Shown: positions 35,806 through 44,864 of the stretch, piece after piece
Position numbering within the stretch: position 1 is the stretch's first letter
Layout of the letters: the number at the start of each line of letters is the position of its first letter
NCBI GenBank assembly: GCA_018266295.1
Contig: JAFEAQ010000011.1
Coordinates: 781,626 to 845,625, forward strand
Source: Bdellovibrionales bacterium
Lineage (GTDB): Bacteria > Bdellovibrionota > Bdellovibrionia > Bdellovibrionales > Bdellovibrionaceae
DNA length: 64,000 nucleotides
Direction: 5' to 3'
Position numbers and translations under genes: made by a program
The notes under the pieces: model-generated
The model's database searches: none
Seen by the model: the letters and a program-made list of their open reading frames with translations, nothing else
What the model was told of the DNA's origin: nothing

Positions 35806-35836
35806 AAAAAAGCCAAGGCAAACACCTTGGCTTTTT
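35806..35836. terminator. Terminator of rpsR
   Basis: AAAAAGCCAAGG and CCTTGGCTTTTT form a twelve-base stem with a six-base loop, flanked by A and T runs, so it can work in both directions between rpsR and the convergent gene at 35862. Confidence 0.92.
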
Positions 35837-35861
35837 GTATTTCTTACATCTCTACCGCCGA

Positions 35862-36242
35862 TTACTTCCGGCGAATATAGCTCCATAGGGTCAAAGCCAT
35901 CATAACCATATAACTGTGGTTCGCATATTGATGCAGAGTCGTTCCTGGAACTCCCATAAAAGATAATTCGTTAAATGGCACATCCCAGTTCAGCAAACGC
36001 AGTCCTAATATAGGAAGCGCAAAGAAAACCCAGAATTGCAAGAGGCCTACAAAAAAGCCGACGCGCGCGAGTTTGGATTTTTTATACTCTAGGATCCCCA
36101 AAATCAGCGGCAATAGAACAAACAACGTCCCCGCCTGTACCGACGCGAGCTTAACATCACTGTTCAATTTGAAAATAAAAACGACGGCAATAATAACGAC
36201 GGCTTGTCCGGCAAGATAAGCCAGGAATCTTTTCTGTCTCAT
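35862..36242 (-). CDS. Four-helix membrane protein
   Basis: A 126-residue protein with four hydrophobic segments (about 8-26, 37-51, 60-80, 108-122) and a short basic C terminus (YIRRK). One His-containing stretch TTLHQYANHSYM lies before the last helix. Inner-membrane. No recognised family. Confidence 0.65.
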   Translation of the reverse strand: MRQKRFLAYLAGQAVVIIAVVFIFKLNSDVKLASVQAGTLFVLLPLILGILEYKKSKLARVGFFVGLLQFWVFFALPILGLRLLNWDVPFNELSFMGVPGTTLHQYANHSYMVMMALTLWSYIRRK

Positions 36243-36382
36243 ATTTAGGAACAGTATTCCAAAGAAATGGACAAAACAAGCGGCTCAGCGGCGTCAGATT
36301 GAACTAATTGCCGTTTACGCCGCCCACGCCTTGGGCATGATCTTGCAATAACCCCTTTCGCAACCATCAATCCGGAGGGGAT

Positions 36383-36580
36383 ATGTGTCAGATACAATTA
36401 AGACTTAGGAGCGAGCTCAAGAATTTCGGTTTGAATCCATCGGAATGGACGCTTCATAAGCTGACCAAGAAAAAATTCAAGATCACCCATATCGCGGATA
36501 ATAGCTTCTATTTCGTGGGCGACACAAAGACGAAAGGTCTTTCACGCGAATGGAAGACCGTCCAATTGGTTTCAATCTAA
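36383..36580 (+). CDS. Small conserved-looking protein
   Basis: A 65-residue soluble protein with GGAGGGG upstream of its ATG. It contains SELKNFGLNPSEWTLHKLTKKK, then IADNSFYFVGD and SREWKTVQLVSI. Regular, well-folded-looking sequence without a signal or membrane segment. The stop overlaps the convergent gene by four bases (CTAA). Not recognised. Confidence 0.65.
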   Translation: MCQIQLRLRSELKNFGLNPSEWTLHKLTKKKFKITHIADNSFYFVGDTKTKGLSREWKTVQLVSI

Positions 36581-37245
36581 CGATAGTTTTCGCAGCGGAC
36601 CGAGAACACGCTACGAGCCCAAATGTCTTTGTCCGTCATTGTGGCGATCGCTTTGGGCGGCTCAACACCGACACTCTCGCTTCCCGGCTTGCTCAGAGGG
36701 GGCTCGCCGGGGAGTTCTTTAAAAATATTCTCTCGAATGCCATTCCAAGTCTCTTCACCGTAGCTTTGGATGTAGACATCGCGAATCATGCAGAAGAGAC
36801 TCAGCTCAGAATCCGAGAGCCAGCCGAAACGGGCCATTCCAGGCTCCGGTGGGCGGCTCCCCCAAGCCATCTTCGTCATGAGCGTGACACCATCACGCAG
36901 ACCTTTATTGATTTCCGAAATACCCAGCAGATCGGTCCGGCAGTTACTAGAAAAGTTACGAATCTCACGGGCTGCTTTACGAAGGATACTAAAATACTCA
37001 AAGCAAGAGCCCGCACTGTTCCCCTGCTGACAAGACTCTTGAGCTCCAACAATCGCCGGAGGAATCTTGCGCTTTTTAGAATCCTGGGAGGGGAAGACCT
37101 GCCCCTTGAGGGACTCTTTAAGGTTGCCGGCTTGTATGTCACAAACCGTATTTGGGGGATCATTCACCATAAAAAAGATCAAAGCAGCAGCAATCACGAG
37201 GGCAGCAAGAACGGGCTTCGGCAGAGAATTGAAAAACTTTTCCAT
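36577..37245 (-). CDS. Membrane-anchored Cys-containing protein
   Basis: A 222-residue protein with one N-terminal membrane helix (12-27, LAALVIAAALIFFMV) and a periplasmic part carrying six cysteines, which suggests disulfides. Pro-rich GEPPLSKPGSESVGVEPPK lies near the end. No recognised family; may act in the periplasm. The stop overlaps that of the preceding plus-strand gene by four bases. Confidence 0.65.
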   Translation of the reverse strand: MEKFFNSLPKPVLAALVIAAALIFFMVNDPPNTVCDIQAGNLKESLKGQVFPSQDSKKRKIPPAIVGAQESCQQGNSAGSCFEYFSILRKAAREIRNFSSNCRTDLLGISEINKGLRDGVTLMTKMAWGSRPPEPGMARFGWLSDSELSLFCMIRDVYIQSYGEETWNGIRENIFKELPGEPPLSKPGSESVGVEPPKAIATMTDKDIWARSVFSVRCENYR

Positions 37246-37352
37246 GACTCCAAGCTTAGACCCTTCTCAGCCCGGCATCAAATATCATATTGCGTTATGG
37301 TCTGGGTGAAATTGACAAATTGGCCCAAAACTAACTATTCTCGCACCTCTGT

Positions 37353-37432
<80 letters not shown>

Positions 37433-37508
37433 TTTCTTTTTTACCCTTCATAGGGCCCTCTTAAAAAATACCTTCATAAAAACTAAGAAAGCCATCGAGA
37501 GCTCGCGA

Positions 37509-38831
37509 TCACTCCTTAACGATATTTCCTTTGGCACCTTTTGCAGTCAGCCGATCTGGATTCGGCAACTCACAACCTTTAGCAACTCGAATAGCAACAC
37601 CATGATCCGCGAGAATTTCTTTCTTCACAGACAAAGTTAAAATTTTTCCTTCGATCTCAAGCGAAGTCACATCACGACCGAGAGTGTGAACATCGCCTGC
37701 AACGATGAGCTCACGAATCTCACCACCAGGTTTTACGCTGATAGCATTGGCTGGAAGGTTCATGATGACTCCCTTCACGAGAGTCGCGCCGACAGAGCCA
37801 TGGGTCTTCACTGAGCCTGTGATCTCGATACTTCCGACAGGTTTACTCACCTGCATTCCTATAGAGCCATCTCCATAGGTCGTGATAGATGCGAACTTCG
37901 CTTTACCAATCGTGCCATCGTATTGATTGAATCCTCGAGCTCCCAATCCGAAAGTTTCGATTTTATCTTGCGCCTCAAAGTTTTCGACAACACCAAAGTT
38001 CACAAACCCGATTCCGCTCGGACCATAAGATAGCAACGGCTTCTCAGCGATCCAATGATCGACTTTTCCCCAAGCATCCAAGACCATGTCGTTCACTCCA
38101 TAGGTGACAACCGAGCCATGATGAACTGCTTTTTTCACGTGGGCTCCATAGACGACAAAGACGCCTCCGGTAATTATATCCGCAGTTCCATAGGGAATCA
38201 TTCCTGTCGCGTGAACCTCACCAGTCGTTAGCTGATCCACTTCAACACGGCCACCGGTATCGCCAAACCCACTGATGTAAAGACCCGACCCAAAAACAGG
38301 GGCTCCCTTTCTACCAATGGAAATATTCGTGAGGGTCGCTTCGATCAAACTCTCAGAATCCCCGTTGAAATTATAAACCGTGAAAGCACCTTGATAGACG
38401 TTCACACCATACTTCTGTGGCTGTTCAGAATACTTCCGGGCATCACAGGCGATGACATCGATTTGATCGGCAAAAAGCTTGGCTTTCTTTGTTCCAACAC
38501 GAGTCAGAATCTGAATCTGTCCAGTCACTGTTAGATTTTTTAATTTCAAGGTGCCCAAATCCGCCCGATCACTTAAAGCAAAGATTGCACGATGAGAGTG
38601 AGGAGCAAGGACTGTCAAATTGGCGATTTCATTGTCGGCAGTCAGTCCAATACCATCACCATTATTAAAGCTCAGAACGCACTTCTGCTGATCCACCCCG
38701 CGAAGATGGACTCCTGGAGGAAGCGTCAAAGAAAATGGCAATAGCAGCGACGTCTGCAACTCCAAAACTCGAGACGCCGGGTTGTTGATTGCAGCGAGCA
38801 ACTCATTTGCCGTGTGTATCTTTTGTTTCAT
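37509..38831 (-). CDS. Predicted right-handed beta-helix protein
   Basis: A 440-residue protein without a signal peptide. The chain is made of regularly spaced strands with Gly/Asn/Asp turns (LHLRGV type at the start, then repeated VxxYGxNDMVLDAWGK, GTADIITGGVFVVYG, YGPSGIGFVNFG), which suggests a parallel beta-helix like pectate lyases, though without the catalytic pattern I know. It starts five bases after the YceI-like gene; AAGAAG is upstream. Last gene of the SnoaL-YceI-beta-helix operon. Function unknown. Confidence 0.72.
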   Translation of the reverse strand: MKQKIHTANELLAAINNPASRVLELQTSLLLPFSLTLPPGVHLRGVDQQKCVLSFNNGDGIGLTADNEIANLTVLAPHSHRAIFALSDRADLGTLKLKNLTVTGQIQILTRVGTKKAKLFADQIDVIACDARKYSEQPQKYGVNVYQGAFTVYNFNGDSESLIEATLTNISIGRKGAPVFGSGLYISGFGDTGGRVEVDQLTTGEVHATGMIPYGTADIITGGVFVVYGAHVKKAVHHGSVVTYGVNDMVLDAWGKVDHWIAEKPLLSYGPSGIGFVNFGVVENFEAQDKIETFGLGARGFNQYDGTIGKAKFASITTYGDGSIGMQVSKPVGSIEITGSVKTHGSVGATLVKGVIMNLPANAISVKPGGEIRELIVAGDVHTLGRDVTSLEIEGKILTLSVKKEILADHGVAIRVAKGCELPNPDRLTAKGAKGNIVKE

Positions 38832-38835
38832 AGGT

Positions 38836-39468
38836 CTACTTCTTTTTTGGAATGATACCGTCGACAGAGATTCTGATCGTAACTTCATCACCAACGCCCG
38901 GCCCTAATTCTGACATTTCGTTATAATTAATATGGAAGTCGCGGCGATTCACCATACCTGTCATTGTCAGTGCAGAGCGCTCGTTACCCCAAGGGTCCTT
39001 CAAGCTCCCGCCGAGCTTCCCATCTAATGTCACATCCTTCGTCACATCTTTTATTGTGAGGGCCCCAACAACTTTGAACGACTCAGGGGTCCCTGTAACC
39101 GACTTTGTGACAAACTTCATCGTTGGATATTTGGCGACTTCAAAAAAATTCTTAGAGCGAAGATCATCGTCACGCTGCTGAACGCCAGTATCGACAGATT
39201 TGACATCTATAACAACGTTGGCTTTCGATGCAGCAAATGGCTCAGCAATAGTAAAGTCACCTTTGACATCGTCGAATCGGCCTTCCACTTGAGAAATCAC
39301 GAAGTGTGGGATCGTAAACGACACTCGAGTATGGGCTGGGTCAATTTCGTATTTGCCTTTAACGTACTTAACTGCTGCAAATGAATTTGCAGCCCCGCTG
39401 AGTGCGCATAAAATGACGAGCGAATTCAAAACCCTCAATCTAGCTTGTTTCATGAGTTGCTTTATCAT
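38836..39468 (-). CDS. YceI-family periplasmic protein
   Basis: A 210-residue YceI protein with signal peptide (cleavage after FAA near 32). Family motifs: KYEIDPAHTRVSFTIPHF near the start, SVDTGVQQRDDDLRSKNFFEVAKYPTMKFVTKSV and LTMTGMVNRRDFHINYNEM. YceI proteins form an eight-stranded barrel that holds a polyisoprenoid or lipid; ligand here unknown. ATGA overlap with the upstream SnoaL-like gene. Confidence 0.9.
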   Translation of the reverse strand: MIKQLMKQARLRVLNSLVILCALSGAANSFAAVKYVKGKYEIDPAHTRVSFTIPHFVISQVEGRFDDVKGDFTIAEPFAASKANVVIDVKSVDTGVQQRDDDLRSKNFFEVAKYPTMKFVTKSVTGTPESFKVVGALTIKDVTKDVTLDGKLGGSLKDPWGNERSALTMTGMVNRRDFHINYNEMSELGPGVGDEVTIRISVDGIIPKKK

Positions 39469-40007
39469 TGCTTCCCCAATCCCATTTGATTCATATACGT
39501 CTGATTATCCCAAAAGAGATATTCCTCATCCAAAGGGCCTTCCTTGGTCCAATGAGCGATTGTCGCCATCGGAATTTTAAATTTCTTTCCTGTAGGTTGA
39601 ATAACTTTCCCCTCGGGAGTCGTCATCGGTTTCGTAAACGTCCCTTCCATGATGCCATAGACAGCCGTCCACTCACCTTGTCCAATTTTGATAGGGTGCT
39701 CTGAAATTCTCGTATCAGGAGCATAGCTAAACATGTACTTCATATCTTCGATATGTTTATCGAGACCTTCTGTTTTATGCCCGTCGGGCCAATAGACTTT
39801 AACGTTTTTAGTGTGAGTCGTGGCGAAGCCAGTCCAATCTTGCTTCGAGAAGAAATCAAAATCGAGCTTATCGAACGTTGCCAAATTCCCTTTGACTTGT
39901 TTTTCTAATTTTTCGAAATCGAGCTCTTTCTTGGATTTCGCAAATCCCGCACTATTGAAAAGAAACGAAACTATAATAGTAAAAATGAAGAAAATTTGCC
40001 GATGCAT
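39465..40007 (-). CDS. Exported SnoaL-like protein
   Basis: A 180-residue protein with a signal peptide (cleavage after GFA near 23) and a SnoaL-like alpha/beta domain: WTGFATTHTKNVKVYWPDGHKTEGLDKHIEDMKYMF, then WTAVYGIMEGTFTKPM and a final FWDNQTYMNQMGL. SnoaL-like folds serve as ester cyclases or ligand binders. Periplasmic. First gene of an operon with YceI and the beta-helix protein. Confidence 0.8.
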   Translation of the reverse strand: MHRQIFFIFTIIVSFLFNSAGFAKSKKELDFEKLEKQVKGNLATFDKLDFDFFSKQDWTGFATTHTKNVKVYWPDGHKTEGLDKHIEDMKYMFSYAPDTRISEHPIKIGQGEWTAVYGIMEGTFTKPMTTPEGKVIQPTGKKFKIPMATIAHWTKEGPLDEEYLFWDNQTYMNQMGLGKQ

Positions 40008-40107
40008 AAGACCTCCGAATTAGTTTTTAAACTATCGGTATTCTACGAAGCACCGTCTCTTTCGCATAATTTTATTTTGGCAGTCTATGTGAAGCATCAG
40101 CGCCTCT

Positions 40108-40533
40108 TCATTGAACCCGCGCGTGCTTGAGCTGATTGCTCACGGATCTAACTCCATGAATGAGCTTGATCACTTCCGCCGCCATAAACTTCATCCGCTC
40201 TTCAGGCACCGATCCAGTCAAGATCACCTCTCCTTTATCGACGCGAATTACAATCTCGGAGGCATCTATCTCGGGATGTCTGCTCAACATATAAGAAACA
40301 TCATCTGCAGTGAGCTCCTCGGTGCTGACAGATTTCTTGATATCTTTTGCCGGATTCTCAATCTCTGTTTCCTCACCACTAAGCGGGACCATTGTTTCAT
40401 AGTCGTCCAGTTGAGGAGCATGGAGATTCGCCTCTTGATCCACCTCTTCATCGAAATCTCTATCGACTTCAGGTTGAGGTCTTGCGGGAGGAACGATGGG
40501 TTTCTTTTGGCCTTTAGATTGTTTTGAAATCAT
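40108..40533 (-). CDS. BON-domain protein
   Basis: A 141-residue protein. The N-terminal 70 residues are Pro/Glu/Asp-rich and disordered; the C-terminal part (about 78-140) is a BON domain: LTADDVSYMLSRHPEIDAS, VIRVDKGEVILTGSVPEE, VIKLIHGVRSVSNQL. BON domains bind membranes or ligands, but this one lacks a signal peptide. GAGGG precedes the ATG at 40533. Confidence 0.82.
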   Translation of the reverse strand: MISKQSKGQKKPIVPPARPQPEVDRDFDEEVDQEANLHAPQLDDYETMVPLSGEETEIENPAKDIKKSVSTEELTADDVSYMLSRHPEIDASEIVIRVDKGEVILTGSVPEERMKFMAAEVIKLIHGVRSVSNQLKHARVQ

Positions 40534-40774
40534 ATAAGCCCTCACTTGCCGTCATTTTACAAAATCGCTCCCATAAGCAGTAACCTTTTTCCGCTGTAAA
40601 ATTGCACCAATCTTCGGACGACTATGTTTGTCAACAGCATCCCTACAAACCCCTGCGATTCGCGTTTCGTTTGAATTTGGTTTTCAGTTGTCTTTCAACC
40701 TAAGGATCCAGTTTCCAATATGGCCCCTCTTTTTGTTACGCTAAACATAGCGAACCTCAGCAAAGGAATTTGCG

Positions 40775-40990
40775 ATGAGCTTTACAAGAATTGTTTCTCA
40801 AGATGAATGGACCAACGTGACTTTGAGTTCTGAAATTCTCAGAAAAGTGAAAATTCTTTTGTGGAAAGATCCGGGAACGGAAGAATTGCTCAAAGCTCTG
40901 TCCCACGAGAAAAAAATCTGTCCCTTGGTCACCCTATGGCGACAAATGATCGAGAATAAACGCTCTAGTCGCAGCACTGCAATTTCTTGA
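40775..40990 (+). CDS. Small uncharacterised protein
   Basis: A 71-residue soluble protein with AAAGGA upstream of the ATG. Contains SSEILRKVKILLWKDPGTEELLKALSHEKKICP, a helical region. Not recognised. The ORF is well formed but supported only by its ribosome site and codon pattern. Confidence 0.5.
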   Translation: MSFTRIVSQDEWTNVTLSSEILRKVKILLWKDPGTEELLKALSHEKKICPLVTLWRQMIENKRSSRSTAIS

Positions 40991-41025
40991 TGTGACAGGC
41001 ACTAAGTTCATAGCTATGCTTGGCC

Positions 41026-41664
41026 ATGGTTGAAAAAACGAAACCGCTTTTGCGTGGGCATTTTCATCAAGCTGCTTTTTTTATCGCTCTAGGAGCTGGG
41101 AGTGTGCTTATTGCAACCGCTCATGAAAAAGCGGCTCGTATGGTGAGCTTGGTCTATGCACTCAGCCTTGCAGGAATGTTTGCCTGCAGTAGCCTCTACC
41201 ACCGTATCAATTGGAGCGCTCAAGCCCGGATGTGGTGGCGACGTTTAGATCACTCGGCAATTTTCTTACTCATTGCGGGAACCGGCACACCGGTTTGTCT
41301 TTTAGGAATCAAAGGAGAATCAGGCAATCATCTCCTTTGGATTTTCTGGTCTCTTGCAATTGCGGGTATTTTTAAAGAGCTCTTTTGGGTCACGGCGCCG
41401 AAATGGGTTTCGGCTATTTTTTATGTTATCATGGGGTGGGCTGGAGTTTTCTATTTTACCGAAATGAGCACAGCATTAGGACCTACAAATATGGCCTTAA
41501 TGTTGGCGGGTGGCATTGTTTATACAATCGGCGCCGTTATCTACGCGCTGAAACGTCCGGATCCCTTTCCAAAAATTTTTGGTTATCACGAAATTTTTCA
41601 TTTACTTGTTGTCGTCGCCAGCCTCTTACATTTTATAGTGGTATATCAACTCGTTACTGCTTAA
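41026..41664 (+). CDS. Hemolysin III / PAQR family membrane protein
   Basis: A 212-residue seven-helix membrane protein of the TrhA/hemolysin III family (PAQR). Motifs: FACSSLYHRINW, LDHSAIFLLIAGTGTPVCL and GYHEIFHLLVVVASLLHF, which carry the Ser, Asp and His that bind zinc in PAQR proteins. Relatives affect membrane fluidity; not a proven hemolysin. The ATG at 41026 is used; a TTG two codons upstream is possible. Confidence 0.92.
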   Translation: MVEKTKPLLRGHFHQAAFFIALGAGSVLIATAHEKAARMVSLVYALSLAGMFACSSLYHRINWSAQARMWWRRLDHSAIFLLIAGTGTPVCLLGIKGESGNHLLWIFWSLAIAGIFKELFWVTAPKWVSAIFYVIMGWAGVFYFTEMSTALGPTNMALMLAGGIVYTIGAVIYALKRPDPFPKIFGYHEIFHLLVVVASLLHFIVVYQLVTA

Positions 41665-41675
41665 GAAAGGCCTCT

Positions 41676-42062
41676 ATGAACACGGCGATCGCAAAATATC
41701 AGCAAGGCAAATTGAGCCATGGAATTCAAGTCGGCAACCATACCCTCGTTAGCGACGTTTCAGTTGCTGAAGGTGGCGAAGACTTAGGACCCTCACCCCA
41801 TGACTATCTTGCCGTCGCCTTAGCAGCATGCACAGCGCTGACTCTGCGAATGTATGCACTTCGTAAAGGCTGGCCCCTACAAAGCGCCGATACTACGGTG
41901 ATTTTGGATCACCAAAAAGCCGCTTCAAAATTTGATCGTAAAATTCATCTTGTTGGTGAACTTAATGACGAGCAGAAAGCAAGACTCCTGGATATCGCAA
42001 ATCATTGTCCTATCCATCAGGCCTTAAGTGGAAAAATAGATATTGTCACAAGCCTTGTTTAG
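41676..42062 (+). CDS. OsmC-family protein
   Basis: A 128-residue OsmC-like protein, probably a thiol peroxidase against organic hydroperoxides. Catalytic cysteines are in AACTALTLRMYA and NHCPIHQAL. GPSPHDYLAVALAACTA is the family signature. AAAGG precedes the ATG; it starts 12 bases after hemolysin III and is probably cotranscribed. Confidence 0.9.
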   Translation: MNTAIAKYQQGKLSHGIQVGNHTLVSDVSVAEGGEDLGPSPHDYLAVALAACTALTLRMYALRKGWPLQSADTTVILDHQKAASKFDRKIHLVGELNDEQKARLLDIANHCPIHQALSGKIDIVTSLV

Positions 42063-42185
42063 CTATTGGCAACCTCGCAAAACATAAAGCACTAACAATA
42101 CCGGAAGTGGGATTCCTAAAAGCCATAAAATGGCCCAGCCCACTTTACCTTCTACATTTGTAATCAATTGAGGTAGCTTCTTCAT
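42063..42185 (-). CDS. 40-residue membrane protein
   Basis: A small ORF with GGAGGGG just before the ATG. The 40-residue protein begins MKKLPQLITNVEGKVGW and continues as one hydrophobic helix with a C-terminal RGCQ. Similar short proteins ending in a RGC-type motif occur in many bacteria in my recollection, so it is probably real. Convergent with and immediately after the OsmC gene; too short for ordinary gene-finding cut-offs. Confidence 0.65.
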   Translation of the reverse strand: MKKLPQLITNVEGKVGWAILWLLGIPLPVLLVLYVLRGCQ

Positions 42186-42360
42186 AACCCCTCCTGCAAA
42201 TTGGAACTCTATTATACTCACTCACTTGCAGTCCGAGCGTCCTATGATCACGACCAAAGGTTTGCCTATCAACACGTTTAGTTTGTCGCTTAATTGTTGC
42301 CAGGCCGTAGGTGATGTCCCAAACTTGATAAACAACAAACTTCTAAATAAAGGGAATCCT

Positions 42361-42957
42361 ATGTTGAAATCTGTTTTCGCAACTCTCGTATTGCTTGCTT
42401 CTGTTTCTGGACACGCAGCTGATATTTACAAAATCGATACCAAAGAAAGCTCTGTCATCTGGAAAGGCTCTAAGAAAATGGGCAGTTTCCACACTGGTGG
42501 CATTTCTGTGAAAGAAGGCCAAATCGAATTGGATAAGAAAAATCAAATCACTTCCGGCACTGTTGCTATCGACATGGCAACAATCACAGATGAAGATTTG
42601 AAAGGCAGCCCTGAATATCAAAAGAAACTAGTAGGCCATCTTTCAAGCGACGATTTCTTCGGAGTTACAAAATACCCTACTTCAACTTTCAAAATCTTGA
42701 GCGTGACTCCAGGAAAAGCAAAAGATGAAGTCACAGTAAAAGGTGAGCTCACTATGATTGGAAAAACCAACCCAATCGAATTCCCTGCGAAACTAACTGT
42801 GGATAAAGGCACTGTAAAAGGTGAAGCTCAGGTAAAAGTAGACCGCACTAAATGGGGTCTTAAATATGGCTCTGGCAATTTCTTCAAGGAATTGACGGCT
42901 GATAAAGTGATCAATGATGAATTTGAGTTAAACCTCAAACTCGTAGCAAAAAAGTAA
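42361..42957 (+). CDS. YceI-family periplasmic protein
   Basis: A 198-residue YceI protein with signal peptide (cleavage after GHA near 18), then YKIDTKESSVIWKGSKKMGSF, FDDFFGVTKYPTSTFKI-like region and KVDRTKWGLKYGSG. A second YceI family member next to the one at 38836-39468, only about 30 percent alike by eye. AAGGGAAT precedes the ATG; upstream in-frame extension is not used. Ligand unknown. Confidence 0.9.
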   Translation: MLKSVFATLVLLASVSGHAADIYKIDTKESSVIWKGSKKMGSFHTGGISVKEGQIELDKKNQITSGTVAIDMATITDEDLKGSPEYQKKLVGHLSSDDFFGVTKYPTSTFKILSVTPGKAKDEVTVKGELTMIGKTNPIEFPAKLTVDKGTVKGEAQVKVDRTKWGLKYGSGNFFKELTADKVINDEFELNLKLVAKK

Positions 42958-42969
42958 TTTAGTAAGTTT

Positions 42970-42997
42970 AATTCGCCCGGCGAAAACCGGGCGAATT
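42970..42997. terminator. Terminator between convergent genes
   Basis: ATTCGCCCGG and CCGGGCGAAT form a ten-base stem with loop CGAAAA, with AT-rich flanks on both sides. It serves the YceI gene and the lytic transglycosylase gene. Confidence 0.88.
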
Positions 42998-43001
42998 TAT
43001 T

Positions 43002-43685
43002 CTATGGCGAGCGATCAGCAAGCGTTTGGTAAAACCCATAGTAGTTGTTCATGACACGCATTGAATAGTCTTTTGGACGAATATCTAAAGATGCTAATTT
43101 TCTGACATTCCCCGGGCCCATATTGTACGCGGCCACATACTGATAAGCAGTTCCTTCAAATTTCTCTCTTAAAAATGCTAAATACGAAACTCCGATACGA
43201 ATATTCATCGCTGGGTCTCTCAGGGTTTGCTTGCCCTTCCAAGTAAAGCCATTCTTGCCAGCGATCCACTCACCAGTATCCGGCATAATTTGCATGAGCC
43301 CGATTTCTCCATGCTGACCTACAATGCGTGGGTTAAACTGGCTTTCCGTCTCAATAACGGCCAAGACGAATAAGGGATCCATACCTTCTTTGGCACTCTC
43401 TTTCAATATAGCATTACTCACGCGATCTGCGTACTTTCTCCCGTGGTTGGCTAAACGTTCACGCACCACCTTCTGAATAAACTTTTTAATCGAAGTAAGG
43501 TTGGCGTTCTGATTTACAACGCTCTGACGATAATCTTTTTTTCCGACAAGTTCCTGCGCGTGAGAGATGCGGTTCGCATTTGCACAAGTTGGTTTTTTAG
43601 GACAGCGACAAGTTTCTGTACTGGCAAAGAGATCCGAAGCAGATAGGCAAAGCAGACTGAAGATCATGATGTAGCCGAGTTTCAT
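43002..43685 (-). CDS. Lytic transglycosylase, SLT type
   Basis: A 227-residue exported family-1 lytic transglycosylase. Signal peptide to about residue 22. The catalytic region has MDPLFVLAVIETESQFNP (catalytic Glu), GEIGLMQIMPDTG and YVAAYNMGPGNVR. It cleaves peptidoglycan glycan strands without hydrolysis. Cysteines CRCPKKPTC follow the signal. Relevant to cell-wall remodelling and, in predators, to host entry (inference). Confidence 0.93.
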   Translation of the reverse strand: MKLGYIMIFSLLCLSASDLFASTETCRCPKKPTCANANRISHAQELVGKKDYRQSVVNQNANLTSIKKFIQKVVRERLANHGRKYADRVSNAILKESAKEGMDPLFVLAVIETESQFNPRIVGQHGEIGLMQIMPDTGEWIAGKNGFTWKGKQTLRDPAMNIRIGVSYLAFLREKFEGTAYQYVAAYNMGPGNVRKLASLDIRPKDYSMRVMNNYYGFYQTLADRSP

Positions 43686-44006
43686 CTTTCCCCCTTAATT
43701 CCATTTTCGAGGGGAATCTCCAAAATTTCGACGAACAACTGAACAACGTCTCATCTTGACACAAGCTCCTCTGAACCTCTTAGACAGGTGTCAGAAGTTA
43801 TTTTTCACTGCCAAAACTTACAACATTCCACGAGAGGGACAAACCACTCTGTAAGCAAAAAACGCCGTAAAAGTTTTTCAAAAAGAGCCTCTCTGCTGCA
43901 CTAGGTGGAACGCCTTACCTATTCATTTTCCCCACTGATATCGCCTGGAAAGCCCCTCTGGTGGAAACTCCGGGAACATCCGTAGTCATAAACAAGCACT
44001 TTATGG
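43686..44006. other. Intergenic region
   Basis: No gene. Between a minus-strand lytic transglycosylase and a plus-strand TIGR02147 gene, so it should contain promoters for both. I note ATTCCACG at 43828-43835 with GGTGGAA later at 43911 and 43970, a possible dispersed inverted motif, weakly supported. Confidence 0.3.
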
Positions 44007-44864
44007 ATGACAGATAACAAATATTCAAAGATCTTGGACGCACTTATGACACAAGTAACGACGACAGATTACAGAGACTATATCCTTCGCGAATTTGAAA
44101 GACGCCAAAAGAAGAATCCCTCGTATTCTCTTCGCGCCTTTGCCAGAGATTTGGAAATTCCATGCTCTCGCCTCTCGGAAATTCTTAATCGCAAACGTGG
44201 CCTTTCCCAACGTCGCGCACCGGCTCTCGCAGACAAACTCTATCTTTCACCAACTGAAAAAGAGTACTTTGTTGATTTAGCACTTTGTGAACATGCTCGC
44301 AGCGGCCTCGTAAAAAACATGGCTGTAAAAAGAATTAATGCACGCAAAATGATGAGCGCTAAATACGATGAAAATGTTTTTAGTATCATCGCGGACTGGT
44401 ACCACCACGTCCTGCTTGAGTACCTTCAATTGCCAAACGCCGATCAAAGCATCGATGCTATCAGTGCTCAATATGGCATCCAACCCGGCGAGGTTGAAAG
44501 AGCTCTCGAAAGACTCGAGAAAGTAAGCCTCATCCACAAAGAAGATGATGGCCGTTGGACCGTAAACAACCAGCACCGCACAGCTGCCTTCCATGCGAAC
44601 TTTGATGGAATGAAACGCTATTATTCTCAATTGATGTCAAAGGTAAACGACCACATCGGCAAGGAAAGTCGCGCATGGAATATGTCCGCTTCGACAATTC
44701 AAATTAAGAAGTCCGCATTTCCACAAGTGGTTGAGAAGCTCACCAAGTTCCGCCAAGAACTCATGGCCGAATTGGAGTCCTCACCAGAGAGAGATTCCGT
44801 CTGTTGTCTGACGATGCAGTTCTTCGACTTTGCTGCTGAAACGAACCAGAACACACCAATTTAA
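44007..44864 (+). CDS. TIGR02147 family regulator
   Basis: A 285-residue TIGR02147 protein. Near the N terminus are SYSLRAFARDLEIPCSRLSEILNRKRGLS and the helix APALADKLYLSPTEKEYFVDLALCEHA; the winged-helix part is AQYGIQPGEVERALERLEKVSLI. No strong ribosome site before the ATG. Unlike the other two copies it is not overlapped by an exported protein gene; the next plus-strand gene, a VWA lipoprotein, starts 321 bases later. Confidence 0.83.
   Translation: MTDNKYSKILDALMTQVTTTDYRDYILREFERRQKKNPSYSLRAFARDLEIPCSRLSEILNRKRGLSQRRAPALADKLYLSPTEKEYFVDLALCEHARSGLVKNMAVKRINARKMMSAKYDENVFSIIADWYHHVLLEYLQLPNADQSIDAISAQYGIQPGEVERALERLEKVSLIHKEDDGRWTVNNQHRTAAFHANFDGMKRYYSQLMSKVNDHIGKESRAWNMSASTIQIKKSAFPQVVEKLTKFRQELMAELESSPERDSVCCLTMQFFDFAAETNQNTPI

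Noticed and set aside
42226-42360. In-frame extension upstream of the second YceI gene
   Set aside because: The ATG at 42361 has AAGGGAA before it and starts directly with the signal peptide.
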